From assembly GCF_000519305.1 (NCBI RefSeq), contig NZ_JAFG01000013.1, forward strand, positions 26,589 to 90,588: DNA of 64,000 nt, given 5' to 3'. The notes under the pieces are model-generated. The model had not been told where the DNA came from. It made no database searches and saw nothing but the letters and a program-made list of their open reading frames with translations. Made by a program: the position numbers and the translations under genes. Shown here one piece after another: positions 7,960 through 17,864 of this stretch. The first letter of the stretch is position 1. Each line of letters starts with the position of its first letter. Source of the stretch: Mesorhizobium ciceri WSM4083. GTDB taxonomy: Bacteria > Pseudomonadota > Alphaproteobacteria > Rhizobiales > Rhizobiaceae.

Positions 7960-8757
7960 GTTTTTCTCCGTTTCAGTCGCAGAGGGAATCCGGTCGACCA
8001 TGGTCGAGAGCACATGGTCGACCGACGGTGCGTGCCTCGCTACAGTGTCGCTCCCGCTGCTGCCTGATGACTGACATCGGGTCCCGCTCGGGATGACGTG
8101 CTCAGGCGATGTGACGGGCGAGATCTGCCGCTAAGTGTCGCGGGGCTCGTGATCGGCGTTGGCGACCAGTTCCCTCCCGGCCCCGGCTTCGCCGGAACGG
8201 TGCTGTTGGACCTGGCTACTAACGCGACCCTCTCAATCAGCCCGCGGAGCGCCTCTCTGTCGCCAATGCTCTCCCTCACATGAGCCCTTTTTCGCTCCTG
8301 CCCACACTGTTCGTCGAATTGCCTTTGCATCTGGATTCCTCGGCCATCAGTCGCTCGCGGTCGGACGCGAACCGGCGAGCAGCTTCACATCTGCCCCCCA
8401 GATCGGCGCTTGTGCCAAGAGGCGGAGTTCGGAATCGAGGGAAGCTGATTTATTTCGAGGTCGGTCGCGTGGTCACGGGCAAGCGTGAAAACGCCCTGGC
8501 CGTAAGTCGGGGCGCCGCGACGTGGTCGAGTGCACAGCGGGGCGATGGCTGGCGCATGGCTTTCCTTTCATGAATCGCGACCGCCGACTGGCTTCTGCAC
8601 GCCGCAACCGCACGTTGATGCAGGAGGCCGGAATGGGGCGGGAGAGTCAATCGAGCTTTCTTTCATTTGAGAAAGGAAACTCGGCGATCATGATAGAATT
8701 CCATCAGTTTGATGTATCTCCGGCAGATGAGATCGCACGGCTTCATAATCTCGGGTT
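7960..8757. other. Gene-poor degenerate stretch
   Basis: No convincing gene. On the minus strand near 8195-8260 the words DREALRGLIERVAL resemble the C-terminal part of large serine recombinases, but the frame falls apart on both sides. The remaining open frames are short, arginine-rich and without family motifs. Confidence 0.5.
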
Positions 8758-8758
8758 G

Positions 8759-8830
8759 CAGCTCCTGACCTACGTCCGTTTGAACCGCGGTGCGATCGTA
8801 AACTATGGCAAGCGCTACCGAGCCGGCCTT
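8759..8830 (+). pseudogene. Transposase C-terminal fragment
   Basis: A plus-strand frame contains LLTYVRLNRGAIVNYGKRY followed by RAGL, which matches the conserved C-terminal segment of a transposase group common in rhizobia (ISKra4-like proteins with a NYG.RYR motif). The continuation expected in intact copies (a SxAESAVN-type segment) is absent; the frame runs on to 9202 without recognisable motifs. It is a short remnant of an insertion element. Confidence 0.45.
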
Positions 8831-9336
8831 GGAGGACTCTGGCGTCAGCCGGTGCCGAAGCTGGTCACAGCATTTTGTCGGTGTCCGATTGACGACAATC
8901 TGTGTTCAAGTCCAGACATCCTAGGGGTTAGGATCAAGCCGGCCAGGGGGCGACTCCGCCGATTTGCGGTCGCTGCTCGCAACCCGTTTGGTGGCATGCA
9001 AATTGCATATTATGACACGTGTTGCGACTTGGCCCGTCGCGCGGTCTTTAGCCCAGGAGTTCACATGACATTGGCCCGAACGCAATACAGGCTGCGCATC
9101 CCGTGGGACGCCCCAGCTCCGTTGGATCTCGCTGCGATCGGCAGACAGGATCGCCATCCCGCAGACCGCCTGCAGCTTTCAGGTCAGCTAGGGCCGCCAT
9201 AAGGGTTCTCGTAAAACAAACATTCAGGAGAACTTATGACTCGACCACATGAATATCGGCCGATTCGCCGGCTCTCCCAATGGCACATAACACCAGATCC
9301 TCTTCAAACCCGTGATGATCCAGAAGGAAACGAAAA

Positions 9337-9999
9337 ATGCCTACCTCAGAGAAGGACGCTGCGGGGCGCTCGAGGCTCCTTATAAAATTGCGGTCTCACT
9401 GGCCACGGACGATACTTGCCGCCACGGTGTTGGCCATTGTAATGACCGCTCCAGCTCCAGCCGTCGCCCAAGACGCTGATAAGCACTACTGCGACCAAAG
9501 CTTGGTTGAGCAAGGCTGGGGGGGTACGTTGGTGGTTGTGCATTGGCGATCCAGAGGTCAAACGAAGACCTGCCGGTCACCTGGTTGGAACGGTTGGTGC
9601 GGGTCCTGATTGGACCTGTGCAACCCGATCGGGCCTGAGCAAAACACAGCCCCATGCGCCAACGATTCGACACGCCGCATTGCGACGGCCTCTAATGTCT
9701 GGACCGCCGATACTCCCACCGAGGAGCAGCGCGCGGCCTGGATCGCCAATCTCGACAAGATTGCCGGCCGCAATCCGTCGGTGGTCATTCCGGGCCACAT
9801 GGACCCCGCAGCTCCAACCGGTCTTGCCGCGATCGAGCACACCAAGGCGTACCTGCTGAATTTTGAGGAGGAACTGGCCAAGGGCGGCGATTCCGTCGCG
9901 CTCAAGGCCGCGCTGGAAGCGCGCTTTCCGAACCTGGGCATGGGTGTCGCTCTCGACATCGGCTCCAAGGTCGCCACCGGCGAAATGAAGTGTGGTTGA
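9337..9999 (+). pseudogene. Broken MBL-fold metallo-hydrolase
   Basis: A start at 9337 behind AGGAAACG gives a signal peptide (hydrophobic core TILAATVLAIVMTAPAPAVA, cleavage near AQDA). It soon reaches a stop at 9609. From about 9700 to 9999 a second frame encodes the C-terminal part of an MBL-fold hydrolase: TEEQRAAWIANLDKI, NPSVVIPGHMDP and a TGLAAIEHTKAYLLNFEEEL block. The metal-binding HxHxDH region that should lie between is missing, so an internal deletion with frame loss has inactivated it. It precedes two SnoaL-like genes and may have belonged to the same exported-enzyme cluster. Confidence 0.6.
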
Positions 10000-10000
10000 G

Positions 10001-10453
10001 ATGAGCACGAATCTTGAGCTGATCCGGGGGACCTATGAAGGATCCTCCGAGGAGAACGGCCGCAATCTGCGGGCTGTCCTGTCGCCGGACGTGGAATGGA
10101 GCGAAGCGGAAGGCTTCCCCTACGCCGGTACCTATGTTGGACCAGAGGCACTGATCGACGGCGTATTCCGCCGCCTTGGCACGGAATGGACGGGCTATCG
10201 CGCCGAGGTCCACACCTACCTTGCCGACGGCGATCGCGTTGGCGCCTTCGGCGTCTATTCAGGCACGTAGAACGCGACGGGCAAGTCTATGACTGCGCCC
10301 TTTGCCCACCTTTACCAGATCAAGGACGGCAAGGTCATTCGCATGACCCAGTATGTCGACACCGTTCTGGTTCCCGCGCGCTCAATTAGGCGCAAACACC
10401 AGGAGACGATCCAATGCTCAAGAAGACAATCTTCGCATCTATCTTCCTCGTGA
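10001..10453 (+). pseudogene. SnoaL/NTF2-like protein interrupted by a stop codon
   Basis: From ATG 10001 a nuclear-transport-factor-2-like protein is encoded: STNLELIRGTYEGSSEENG, LSPDVEWSEAEGFPYAGTY and EVHTYLADGDRVGAFGVYSG. An in-frame TAG at 10268-10270 ends it after 89 codons. Reading past the stop, the same frame continues as NATGKSMTAPFAHLYQIKDG followed by KVIRMTQYVDT, the normal end of this fold. A single nonsense change, most simply TAC or TAT to TAG, explains it. An annotator may call the 89-codon ORF as a gene, but the second half of the barrel would be missing. Confidence 0.65.
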
Positions 10454-10908
10454 CCGCCTCGGTCGCGGGATTAGCGGTACCTGTTTATGCCCAGGACGCC
10501 ACCCAGACCCAGATCGTGCAGGACTACGAACTGGCTCAAGCCAACAAGGCGCTGGTCACAAAGGCGTTTCAGGAGCTGTTCGGCGACCACGATCTCACCG
10601 CTCTCGACCGCTATTGGGCCACCGACTACATCCAGCACAATCCCAGCATAAGCGACGGACGGGAGGCCGTGAAAACGTTCTTCGAAAGCCTCGGCATTTT
10701 GACGTGGCCAAAGCAGCAGGTAAAGTTTGAGCGCGTCATTGCCGAAGGCGATCTTGTGATGCTTCAGACCGTGCAGCCAGCATTGGAAAATTCACCTGCA
10801 ACAGTCATCGTCGACATCTTCCGCGTCGAGAAAGGTAAGATCGTCGAGCATTGGGACGTGATCCAGCCGGTTCCCGCTGAAGCCACCAATCAGCGGCCCA
10901 TGTACTGA
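10414..10908 (+). CDS. Exported SnoaL-like (NTF2 fold) protein
   Basis: A 164-residue protein with a classical signal peptide (MLKKTIFASIFLVTASVAGL, cleavage after VYAQ). The mature part has the SnoaL-like pattern LVTKAFQELFGDHDLTALDRY, WATDYIQHNPSISDGREAV, and a final VDIFRVEKGKIVEHWDVIQP. SnoaL-like proteins include small hydrolases and cyclases acting in periplasm or cytoplasm; the substrate is unknown. AGGAGACGATCCA precedes the ATG. It follows two decayed genes of similar type and is the only intact member of that group. Confidence 0.82.
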   Translation: MLKKTIFASIFLVTASVAGLAVPVYAQDATQTQIVQDYELAQANKALVTKAFQELFGDHDLTALDRYWATDYIQHNPSISDGREAVKTFFESLGILTWPKQQVKFERVIAEGDLVMLQTVQPALENSPATVIVDIFRVEKGKIVEHWDVIQPVPAEATNQRPMY

Positions 10909-11016
10909 CCTCGTATCAGCGGCCATTTTGCCCTGACGGAATATTGTCGAGAGCACCTCCCAGACTGAGACAAGGCAAATCGCGGACAGTTTCCCTGCAA
11001 GAGAGGAAACTGGGGC

Positions 11017-11325
11017 ATGGCCGGACGGCAAAGAGTTATTGATGAGGACCAAAAGCTGGAGCTTCTCCAGCGCATGGAGGCAGGCGAAACCGTCAGCAAG
11101 TTAGCCGACGAGGTTGGCATCAGTCGCCAACCACTTCACGAGTGGCGTGATCACCTCAGGCTTCGTGGTAATCTGAAGTCACGTCGGCGCGGCCGGCCGG
11201 CCAGATCGATAACAGGAGTTGACGCGCGATCGGGCGCGCGCCGTCATCGATGGTATGACGGCACCGAGGGCAAGGAGCTCGAGTCTTTCCGAGTGGGCCT
11301 CGGCCCGAGCGGCTTCCAACAGTAG
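11017..11325 (+). pseudogene. Truncated transposase-like HTH protein
   Basis: The first ~65 residues (VIDEDQKLELLQRMEAGETV, then SKLADEVGISRQPLHEWRDH and SRRRGRPAR) form a helix-turn-helix like those at the start of IS3-type OrfA transposase proteins. After residue 65 the sequence no longer resembles the family and ends at 102 residues, where intact relatives carry a further helical region and OrfB. No terminal repeats were found. Most likely the 5' stump of an insertion element. Confidence 0.5.
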
Positions 11326-11351
11326 ATGGCAGCAGGCGACCCGCTTGCGCC

Positions 11352-13772
11352 CTAGGCCGCGCTGTTGTTGATCACGCGCAGTTCGTGGTTGCCCAGCCGC
11401 CGGGAAGCGGCTGCCCGACCATTGCCGATCGTGTGCTGAGCGAAGTCGGAAATCGGGCAAGGTCGGCCGAGAAGATAACCCTGGATCGCATCACAGGCTT
11501 CTCCCCGAAGAAAGGTCAGTTCCGCGTCCGTTTCAACGCCCTCAGCCAGGACCGGGAGCTTGAGACCCCGAGCCAGCCCAAAGACCGCACGCATGACGGC
11601 AGCCGCCTCATCGCTGGTATCCACCGTCCGGATAAGAGACTGGTCGACTTTGATCTTGTCGAACGGGAAAGCGCGCAAATTCGACAGCGACGAGTAGCCG
11701 GTGCCAAAATCGTCCATGGCGATTTGGACCCCAAGGCTTTTGAGCTGGCGCAGCGCGGTGAGCGCGCGCCCCATGTCCTTGATCATGCAAGATTCGGTGA
11801 TTTCCAGCTCCAGGCGGCACGGATCGAGACCGGTCTGTTTCAACACTGCCCCGACCAGTTCCGGCAAATTCCCGCCGTGGAGTTGCATGGCCGAAACGTT
11901 GACGCTGATTGCCAGCGGTTGTTGCCAGCTTGCCGCTTCGGCGCAGGCGGTGCGCAGCACCCATTCACCGATCTTCAGAATGGCGCCACACTCCTCCGCG
12001 ATCGGGATGAACACCGCCGGCGGAACGGCTCCGCGGTCCGGATGATCCCACCGCAGCAGCGCTTCGAAACCGAAGATCTCGTTGGACAGGAGTTCCGCCT
12101 GCGGTTGATAGACGAGGCGCAGTTGCTTGCGCGAGATGGCGTGGCGGATGTCGTGCTCGAACTGGCGACGATCGCGCAGATGCTCGCCCATGGACGGCTC
12201 GAAAACGCGATAAAGGCCGCGCCCCTGCATTTTGGCCTCATAAAGAGCTGCGTCGGCATGGCTCAGGAGCGTCTCCCGATCGGGCGCATCCTTTGGAAAC
12301 ACGGCGATGCCGAGGCTGGTCCCGATGGTGACGCCGGCCGGCAGGTTAGCGCCTGCGTCATTGAATGCGTCCAAGATGGCGTCAGCGGTGCGCGTCGCAT
12401 AGGCGGCGCTCGGCAGACCGGGAACGATCACAGCGAACTCGTCGCCGCCCAAGCGCGCAACCATCTGCCCTGGCTTGAGGACGCTTCTGATCTTGTCGGC
12501 CACACACTGCAGCACGGCGTCTCCGACAAGATGGCCGAAGAGGTCGTTGATCTCCTTGAAACGGTCGAGATCGAGGAAGAGGACGGCAAGACACCGCTCA
12601 GTGTCGAGATGTGCCGTAAGCTCGGCGTCCAGCTTTTCGTTGAAGCTCGTGCGGTTCGGAAGCTTGGTCAGGGGATCGTGGTGGGCAAGGAAGTGAATTT
12701 CCTCCTCCGCCCGCTTGCGCCCGCGGATATCGCGCACGGCAAACACCTGATGCGGCTTGCCGGCATAAAGGATGGTGTGCCGGATCAGCTCCACCGGCAC
12801 CAGGGTGCCGTCCGTCGCGCATAGCTCCACCTCCAGCGGCCTTTGCGCGGTGCCCGTGAGTTCGCCTAGGGAAGCCGTGGGAAAGAAGGACGTGAGCGGG
12901 CGTCCGACCGGTTGCAAGCCGTCGACGCAGGCAAGCGCGCAGAAACTGCGATTGGCAGCCACGATCTCGGTTTCGTTGCACACGATCAGCCCCTCGACGG
13001 CCGCGTCGACCAGCTCCTGCATACGCGCTATCTCGCCGGCGCGACGGAGATCACGCACATCGAGGGCGAGGCCGATGATGGCCAAAAGGACAATGACGAT
13101 CGAGACGAGGGCTACGCCAGCCGCCATCCAGTCGGCGGGCAACGCCGTTGCGGAAACGACAATGCGCGGGTCTGGCATGATTGCGGCCGCGCCCATCGCG
13201 GTGAAATGGTGGCTGCAGATCGCGACCGTCAGCACGAGGGCGCCGAGCGCCTTCCACTTGAGCGTGTTGGCGTGAAGGGCAACCGGCAATGCGGCCGCAC
13301 CGAACAGGCCACCAAGAATGATTGAGGCGGCGACGAGCGGTACATCCCAGACGACGCGGCCCGCGATCTCGAATGCGGCCATGCCAGTGTAGTGCATCAC
13401 CGCGATGCCGCCCCCCACGATTGCACCGCCGATCCAGCGTCCGCGGGGAATGCGTGGCGAGATGCCGATGGTGAGACCCGTGCCGGTCAAAGCGATCGCG
13501 GCCAGTAATGAGATGATCGTCAAAGCGACGTTGTAGCCGCTCGGTACGGCGGGCTGGAAGGCCAACATGGCTATGAAATGCGTCGCCCAGATGCCGAAGC
13601 CAGTGGCGACCGCGGCGACCGCTAGCCAGATCCGTCGCATCTCGCTTTGACTGCGTTCGACATGGTGGAGGAGATTCACCGCCGTGAAGGAGGCCAGGGT
13701 GCAGATAAAAGCCGCCAGCGCAACCAGACGCAAATCATGCTGCGTCGCAATGCAGGTATAGACTTTCAACAT
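11352..13772 (-). CDS. MHYT-PAS-GGDEF-EAL cyclic-di-GMP enzyme
   Basis: An 806-residue membrane protein. ATG 13772 (MLKVYTC) is chosen because GGGGGAAG precedes it. Residues ~1-230 form an MHYT sensor with three motif copies (THFIAM, MHYTGM, HHFTAM) in a seven-helix segment, thought to sense a diatomic gas through bound metal. A PAS-like region follows, then a GGDEF domain with the intact motif RLGGDEF, and an EAL domain with FEALLRW, NVSAMQLH and DDFGTGYSSL. Both catalytic motifs are intact, so it could make or degrade cyclic-di-GMP. This molecule controls motility, exopolysaccharide and surface attachment. It is monocistronic. Confidence 0.92.
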   Translation of the reverse strand: MLKVYTCIATQHDLRLVALAAFICTLASFTAVNLLHHVERSQSEMRRIWLAVAAVATGFGIWATHFIAMLAFQPAVPSGYNVALTIISLLAAIALTGTGLTIGISPRIPRGRWIGGAIVGGGIAVMHYTGMAAFEIAGRVVWDVPLVAASIILGGLFGAAALPVALHANTLKWKALGALVLTVAICSHHFTAMGAAAIMPDPRIVVSATALPADWMAAGVALVSIVIVLLAIIGLALDVRDLRRAGEIARMQELVDAAVEGLIVCNETEIVAANRSFCALACVDGLQPVGRPLTSFFPTASLGELTGTAQRPLEVELCATDGTLVPVELIRHTILYAGKPHQVFAVRDIRGRKRAEEEIHFLAHHDPLTKLPNRTSFNEKLDAELTAHLDTERCLAVLFLDLDRFKEINDLFGHLVGDAVLQCVADKIRSVLKPGQMVARLGGDEFAVIVPGLPSAAYATRTADAILDAFNDAGANLPAGVTIGTSLGIAVFPKDAPDRETLLSHADAALYEAKMQGRGLYRVFEPSMGEHLRDRRQFEHDIRHAISRKQLRLVYQPQAELLSNEIFGFEALLRWDHPDRGAVPPAVFIPIAEECGAILKIGEWVLRTACAEAASWQQPLAISVNVSAMQLHGGNLPELVGAVLKQTGLDPCRLELEITESCMIKDMGRALTALRQLKSLGVQIAMDDFGTGYSSLSNLRAFPFDKIKVDQSLIRTVDTSDEAAAVMRAVFGLARGLKLPVLAEGVETDAELTFLRGEACDAIQGYLLGRPCPISDFAQHTIGNGRAAASRRLGNHELRVINNSAA

Positions 13773-14031
13773 GCTCTTCCCCCAAGCAGGATGATCACCC
13801 GCTGGGGAGAAGTCTACGGTCAAAACTTGAATAAAGCGCTTAAGCGGGAAATCCGCTTTGAATCATCGCGTCTGTCAAATCCGCTCAAGCCGCTTATCCC
13901 TGCGCCCTCAAAGGCATTTATGCGGCATGGGCAAAGTTCGTCTTGTTCTCAAGCCAATTTCGGCCGCGATCGCGAAATGGCGCGATGCCTCTCGATGTGC
14001 CCGCGCCAGCATCGCATGCGTCGCCGACGGC

Positions 14032-14334
14032 CTAGGCTCGCACTTTTCCGCTGCCCGACTTGCAGGCAGCGAGCCACTGCATGGCGGAGGTTGAATCTTC
14101 CAATATGCCGGCCCGTTTTGCAAAACCGAGAAACGCGTTGCGTGCGACGCCTCCAGGCTTTCGCCCATCGCATACATCATAGCATGCCTTGAGGGCGGCT
14201 TCGTGGATCAGGTCTCTGTCATCTTCTGGCCATTCGTTGAGGAAATCGATCGCGTCCGCAAGGCCGGCAATCTCCTGCACGATGTAGGTTGCACGCTTCA
14301 CGAAAACCGGGCTGCTGAACGCCTCAGGGTTCAT
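14032..14334 (-). CDS. DUF982 domain protein
   Basis: A 100-residue protein. I use ATG 14334 (MNPEAFSSPVFV), which has GGGAGGAAC before it, rather than the longer frame that starts at 14628 inside insertion-element debris. The pattern VQEIAGLADAIDFLNEWPED, then HEAALKACYDVCDGRKPGGV and ARNAFLGFAKRAGI matches DUF982, a small family abundant in rhizobia whose function is not established. No membrane segment is seen. It is flanked by two large cyclic-di-GMP proteins but has its own ribosome site and no obvious link to them. Confidence 0.75.
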   Translation of the reverse strand: MNPEAFSSPVFVKRATYIVQEIAGLADAIDFLNEWPEDDRDLIHEAALKACYDVCDGRKPGGVARNAFLGFAKRAGILEDSTSAMQWLAACKSGSGKVRA

Positions 14335-14603
14335 TTGTTCCTCCCAACCTGCTGAACAGTGGTTTGCGCCAACAGGGCCTTGTCTCAACACCCGCGGACC
14401 GTCGCATAATGTGTTGTCAGGGCAATGACGGTTCAAGAGGAAACCAGCGGCGTGATGATGCCCCCCGGTAGGGCAGTAGGCCGAGTACCAGACATTCTGC
14501 TGCAAGAGCGGCTGACCAGGTGGCAAAAAAATCGACATCGTTCCGACCATTGCGGACGAAGGGTTTGTTGTATCCTCCGGCGTTGACCCGCGCGAGGCGG
14601 CTC

Positions 14604-14735
14604 CGATCTCTCCGGAAAGCCGGCGCATATGAATGCCGGCCGATCGCGCGATCTCCGAAACACTGATTTCGGCCTCAAATGTCGCTGCGACCAGTTGTTC
14701 CTTCTCCTCTCGAGACCAGCTCCGGCTTGACCAAA
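14604..14735 (-). pseudogene. IS66 TnpA (OrfA) fragment
   Basis: The minus strand encodes WSREEKEQLVAATFEAEIS followed by VSEIARSAGIHMRRL, the N-terminal helix-turn-helix of the IS66 accessory protein TnpA. The protein is cut off after this motif and no TnpB or TnpC is nearby. The frame continues into the long leader region of the DUF982 gene without further similarity. Confidence 0.6.
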
Positions 14736-14965
14736 GCCCTTTGTCAGACTGCAGCTCCCAGTGCTTGCACTCGGATTGCGGCGTTCAGCCCAAACGCGCC
14801 GCGCTGAAACGAATTCAGGCGACGCGCTTCAAGCCTTTGTTGATGGATATCGTGGTCCCACAACCGCTGCACAGTTCTGGGCGACATGCATTGGCTGAGC
14901 AAGGCGGCCGTCTCGTCGAGAGCAAGACCATCGCCGCCAAGGCGCCGGTCCTGCCAGTCAAGTCC

Positions 14966-16921
14966 CTAGCTCCCGACCCCAAACTGCCTTGCAGCAATGG
15001 CAGGAATGTCGTCAATCCGGCCAGGCTTGCCGATTAGATAGCCTTGAGCTTCATCACATCCGACGCGGCGCAGATAATCGAGCTGGTCGAGAGTTTCCAC
15101 GCCTTCGGCCGTTACCTCAATTCGAAGCTCATGCGCCAACTCAACCAATGACTTTACAATCGCGGAGCAGTCCGCGTCTGTGAGCATATCCTGGACAAAA
15201 GATCGGTCGATCTTGAGCCGCGAAAGAGGCAATTTGCGAAGGTAAGTGAGTGAGGAATAGCCGGTGCCAAAATCATCAAGAGCAACTGTTACCGATAACG
15301 AACTCAACGATTGCAACAAACAGATCGTTTCCTCAAAATTCGAAATCAGCACATTTTCTGTAATTTCGACTTCTAGTCTTCGGGGCTCCAAACCGGCTTC
15401 AGCCAGCGTTTCTACAATGGCATCCAGCAAGGCCTTGTTCTTGAGCTGCACTACCGAGAAGTTGACGGAGACCCGCAAGTCGCGCGGCCAGCGCGCAGCC
15501 GCCAAACAAGCCGTTTTGACAGCCCAGTGACCGATGGCGTGAATCAACCCCGTTTGTTCAGCGATGGGGATGAACTCCGATGGAGGGATAGGGCCAAGGG
15601 TCGGATGCTGCCACCGCAGAAGCGCTTCATAACCTCGGATGCGATCGCTCCCGAGGTCGAGAAAGGGTTGAAATGCGAGCCAGAGCTGGTCATTGGCCAG
15701 GGCAGACGTCAGATCGCGTTCGAGGAGATGGCGCCTTGTGGCAGCTTCATCGTCGTTCGCGCTGAAAAACTGGATGGAACAACCCATCCCCAGCGTCTTG
15801 GCCCTGTGTAGCGCGGTGTCGACGCACCGCAGGAGCTGGTTGGCATCCAAACCGTCGGCGGGCGCCAAAGCGATACCGATAGAGGCCCTGCAATATATTT
15901 CACGCCCTTCGATCAGGAAGGGCGCGCGCATGGCATCTACGATCTGTTTGGCCACAAACCTGATTTGATCTGGCCTGACATCGCGCGTAGCAATTATTGC
16001 AAATTCGCCGCCCTCCAATCTGGCAATGCCATCGCTTTCCCGCGTCGATCTCCGAAGTCGCGCAGCCACTTCGACCAAAAGGGCATCCGCCATGGCTCGG
16101 CCAAGGCGATCATTCACCTGGGCAAAATTGTTAAGATCGAACAAAAGCAACGCACAGTGCTGGTCAAACTGCTTTGCGTCCGCCAACGCGTTCTCCAGCC
16201 GCTCGTTGAAGCTGAACCGGTTCGGCAGTCTCGTTAGAACATCCCTGCGAATGGCATTTTCGCTTTCCGCCTGCAGAATAAAGCGTTGGGTAAATTCGAA
16301 CGCGTGAGCAAGCACAGCACGAAACAGCGTGATGGCGTAGCTCACCATCAGGATGGCCACGGGCAGATTGACGGCGCCTTCAACCCACACGATCGCAACG
16401 GCCGAGCCGACGAAGATCGGTAGCGTATATGCGATGGCCGCAATAGGAATCGTGTAAAAGGACGCGGCGCCGCCCGCGATCATCCCCGCGCTCAGGCAGG
16501 TAATGACGACCTGGGCGGCACTTGTTGCCCCACCGAAGAACAGAACGGGAAGTGCGCCCCACCAAGTACCGAACAGGAAGGCATTGCGCACCAGGTTTTG
16601 CGTTGTCCGGCGAGACACCGATCTTGGCTTGACGGACTGAAATGATGATCTCGCTCTGAGGCCGACGAAACCAGCGGCGATGATGATGACACTCGCCCAG
16701 AGGATGGCTTTGGTTTGGTTGGGCGAGCCCCAAACCGCCATGACAAAAGTGGCCGCATTGAGTATGTTCGCAACCATGCCAAGAAGCGTGTTGCGAAGCA
16801 CGATACTGACCTGCTCCGCCCTGATCCGGCCGGCAAGCGGTTCGATCGTCGAAGGCCCGCCAAAAACACGCAAATCTCCCGCCAGAAGGTCTCCGAACCT
16901 TGTGGCCGACAGACGCTGCAT
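14966..16921 (-). CDS. GGDEF-EAL protein with degenerate GGDEF motif
   Basis: A 651-residue membrane protein; ATG 16921 has GGGGAGTGAAAG before it. The N-terminal ~210 residues hold several hydrophobic helices (LLGMVANILNAATFVMAVW and others) without a known sensor fold. The GGDEF domain has DVLTRLPNRFSFNERL, but its signature reads RLEGGEF instead of RLGGDEF, so diguanylate cyclase activity is doubtful. The EAL domain is well conserved: GYEALLRWQHP, VEITENVLI, DDFGTGYSSL, and a terminal GVETLDQLDYL with EAQGYLIGKP. It is therefore more likely a c-di-GMP phosphodiesterase, perhaps with GTP sensing by the dead GGDEF domain. It is single and not coupled to neighbours. Confidence 0.9.
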   Translation of the reverse strand: MQRLSATRFGDLLAGDLRVFGGPSTIEPLAGRIRAEQVSIVLRNTLLGMVANILNAATFVMAVWGSPNQTKAILWASVIIIAAGFVGLRARSSFQSVKPRSVSRRTTQNLVRNAFLFGTWWGALPVLFFGGATSAAQVVITCLSAGMIAGGAASFYTIPIAAIAYTLPIFVGSAVAIVWVEGAVNLPVAILMVSYAITLFRAVLAHAFEFTQRFILQAESENAIRRDVLTRLPNRFSFNERLENALADAKQFDQHCALLLFDLNNFAQVNDRLGRAMADALLVEVAARLRRSTRESDGIARLEGGEFAIIATRDVRPDQIRFVAKQIVDAMRAPFLIEGREIYCRASIGIALAPADGLDANQLLRCVDTALHRAKTLGMGCSIQFFSANDDEAATRRHLLERDLTSALANDQLWLAFQPFLDLGSDRIRGYEALLRWQHPTLGPIPPSEFIPIAEQTGLIHAIGHWAVKTACLAAARWPRDLRVSVNFSVVQLKNKALLDAIVETLAEAGLEPRRLEVEITENVLISNFEETICLLQSLSSLSVTVALDDFGTGYSSLTYLRKLPLSRLKIDRSFVQDMLTDADCSAIVKSLVELAHELRIEVTAEGVETLDQLDYLRRVGCDEAQGYLIGKPGRIDDIPAIAARQFGVGS

Positions 16922-17864
16922 CACTCTTTCACTCCCCGCGCTAGAGTAGTAGCTGCGTGGTGGTCTCCTAACACGGAACAATTCGCAAAAAAGTAAATTT
17001 CAACCGAAAATTTGACAACCCCAGTTTGGAAAACCAAAGGACTTCGGAATTCGAAGATAGTGAAACACATGATGCTCCCTATCCGGAATGTCGCCACGCA
17101 AGCCCACCAATTCTGCCTGAAGTCTGTTGCCGATCGACGCGGAGGACTTGTCCTTGTTGCCTTCTGAGGCCCACGTCGCTCTAATCCGGTCGCTGGCTTC
17201 ACGGCCGCGATGTCCTATCTATCCGCGTCTGCACAAAAGGAGCGCCGCCTACTGGGCGGTAGCGGTTCCTTCACAAGTCCGAGCGCAGTGGCGGCAATCA
17301 ATGTTGCGAGGCAGGCAACGCTGTAGCCGTCGAATCTGTTGCCGACATTCGAGCTGCCCTGCTGGAGGCCGGCGATTCCCGAGCCGGAACCAAAATCAGC
17401 ACGTGTAAACGCAAAGCCGGTCCACCCGAACCGGATATCTCATTTTGCTAATATGCAGAACAGTTGCAGAACCCAAGGGGCTCGCTAAACTTTTGTGTTG
17501 GCCCGCCAGACCCCTTGGCCGTCCGCTCTTCTCCATAAGAACGAGAGTCGTTCATGGCGAGATACGGCCGCCCCAGCAAGAGGCATCACCCTCGGCGAAA
17601 GTGCCAAAAGCATTTCGCCCGCGACCAGTGCGTCGACACCATTCGGGCCGGGAACTGGAGCGTTCCCGCCGCGACGTTAAGCATCAGCGCGCGCGGCTTG
17701 CCGCTTGGACGCGGTGCGAAATGGTTGCAAGCGCGACCACTTTCGCCTTCGCCGTCTCGACTGGGGCTTCCGCCAACCCGCCCGGCCGAGCAGTCGGTTC
17801 TCAAAACGGGGCTTTGCGGCTGAAACACGATCACTGCTTGCGGTTGTTCTCGCAACCACGTTTT
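16922..17864. other. 943 bp with no confident gene
   Basis: Open frames here are short and rich in Arg and Pro. The only suggestive piece is on the minus strand at about 17220-17405, where IAGLQQGSSNVGNRFDGY and ACLATLIAATALGLVKEP look like the last segment of a membrane transporter (possibly MFS). It has no start and no upstream part. The rest shows nothing I can assign. Confidence 0.5.

Noticed and set aside
8040..8330. Serine-recombinase-like words (EALRGLIERVAL) on the minus strand
   Set aside because: Only about 14 residues fit and the frame is disrupted on both sides; too weak to call even as a pseudogene.
11385..12824. 479-codon plus-strand open frame
   Set aside because: It lies antisense to the GGDEF-EAL coding region, whose motifs are intact; typical shadow frame of GC-rich DNA.
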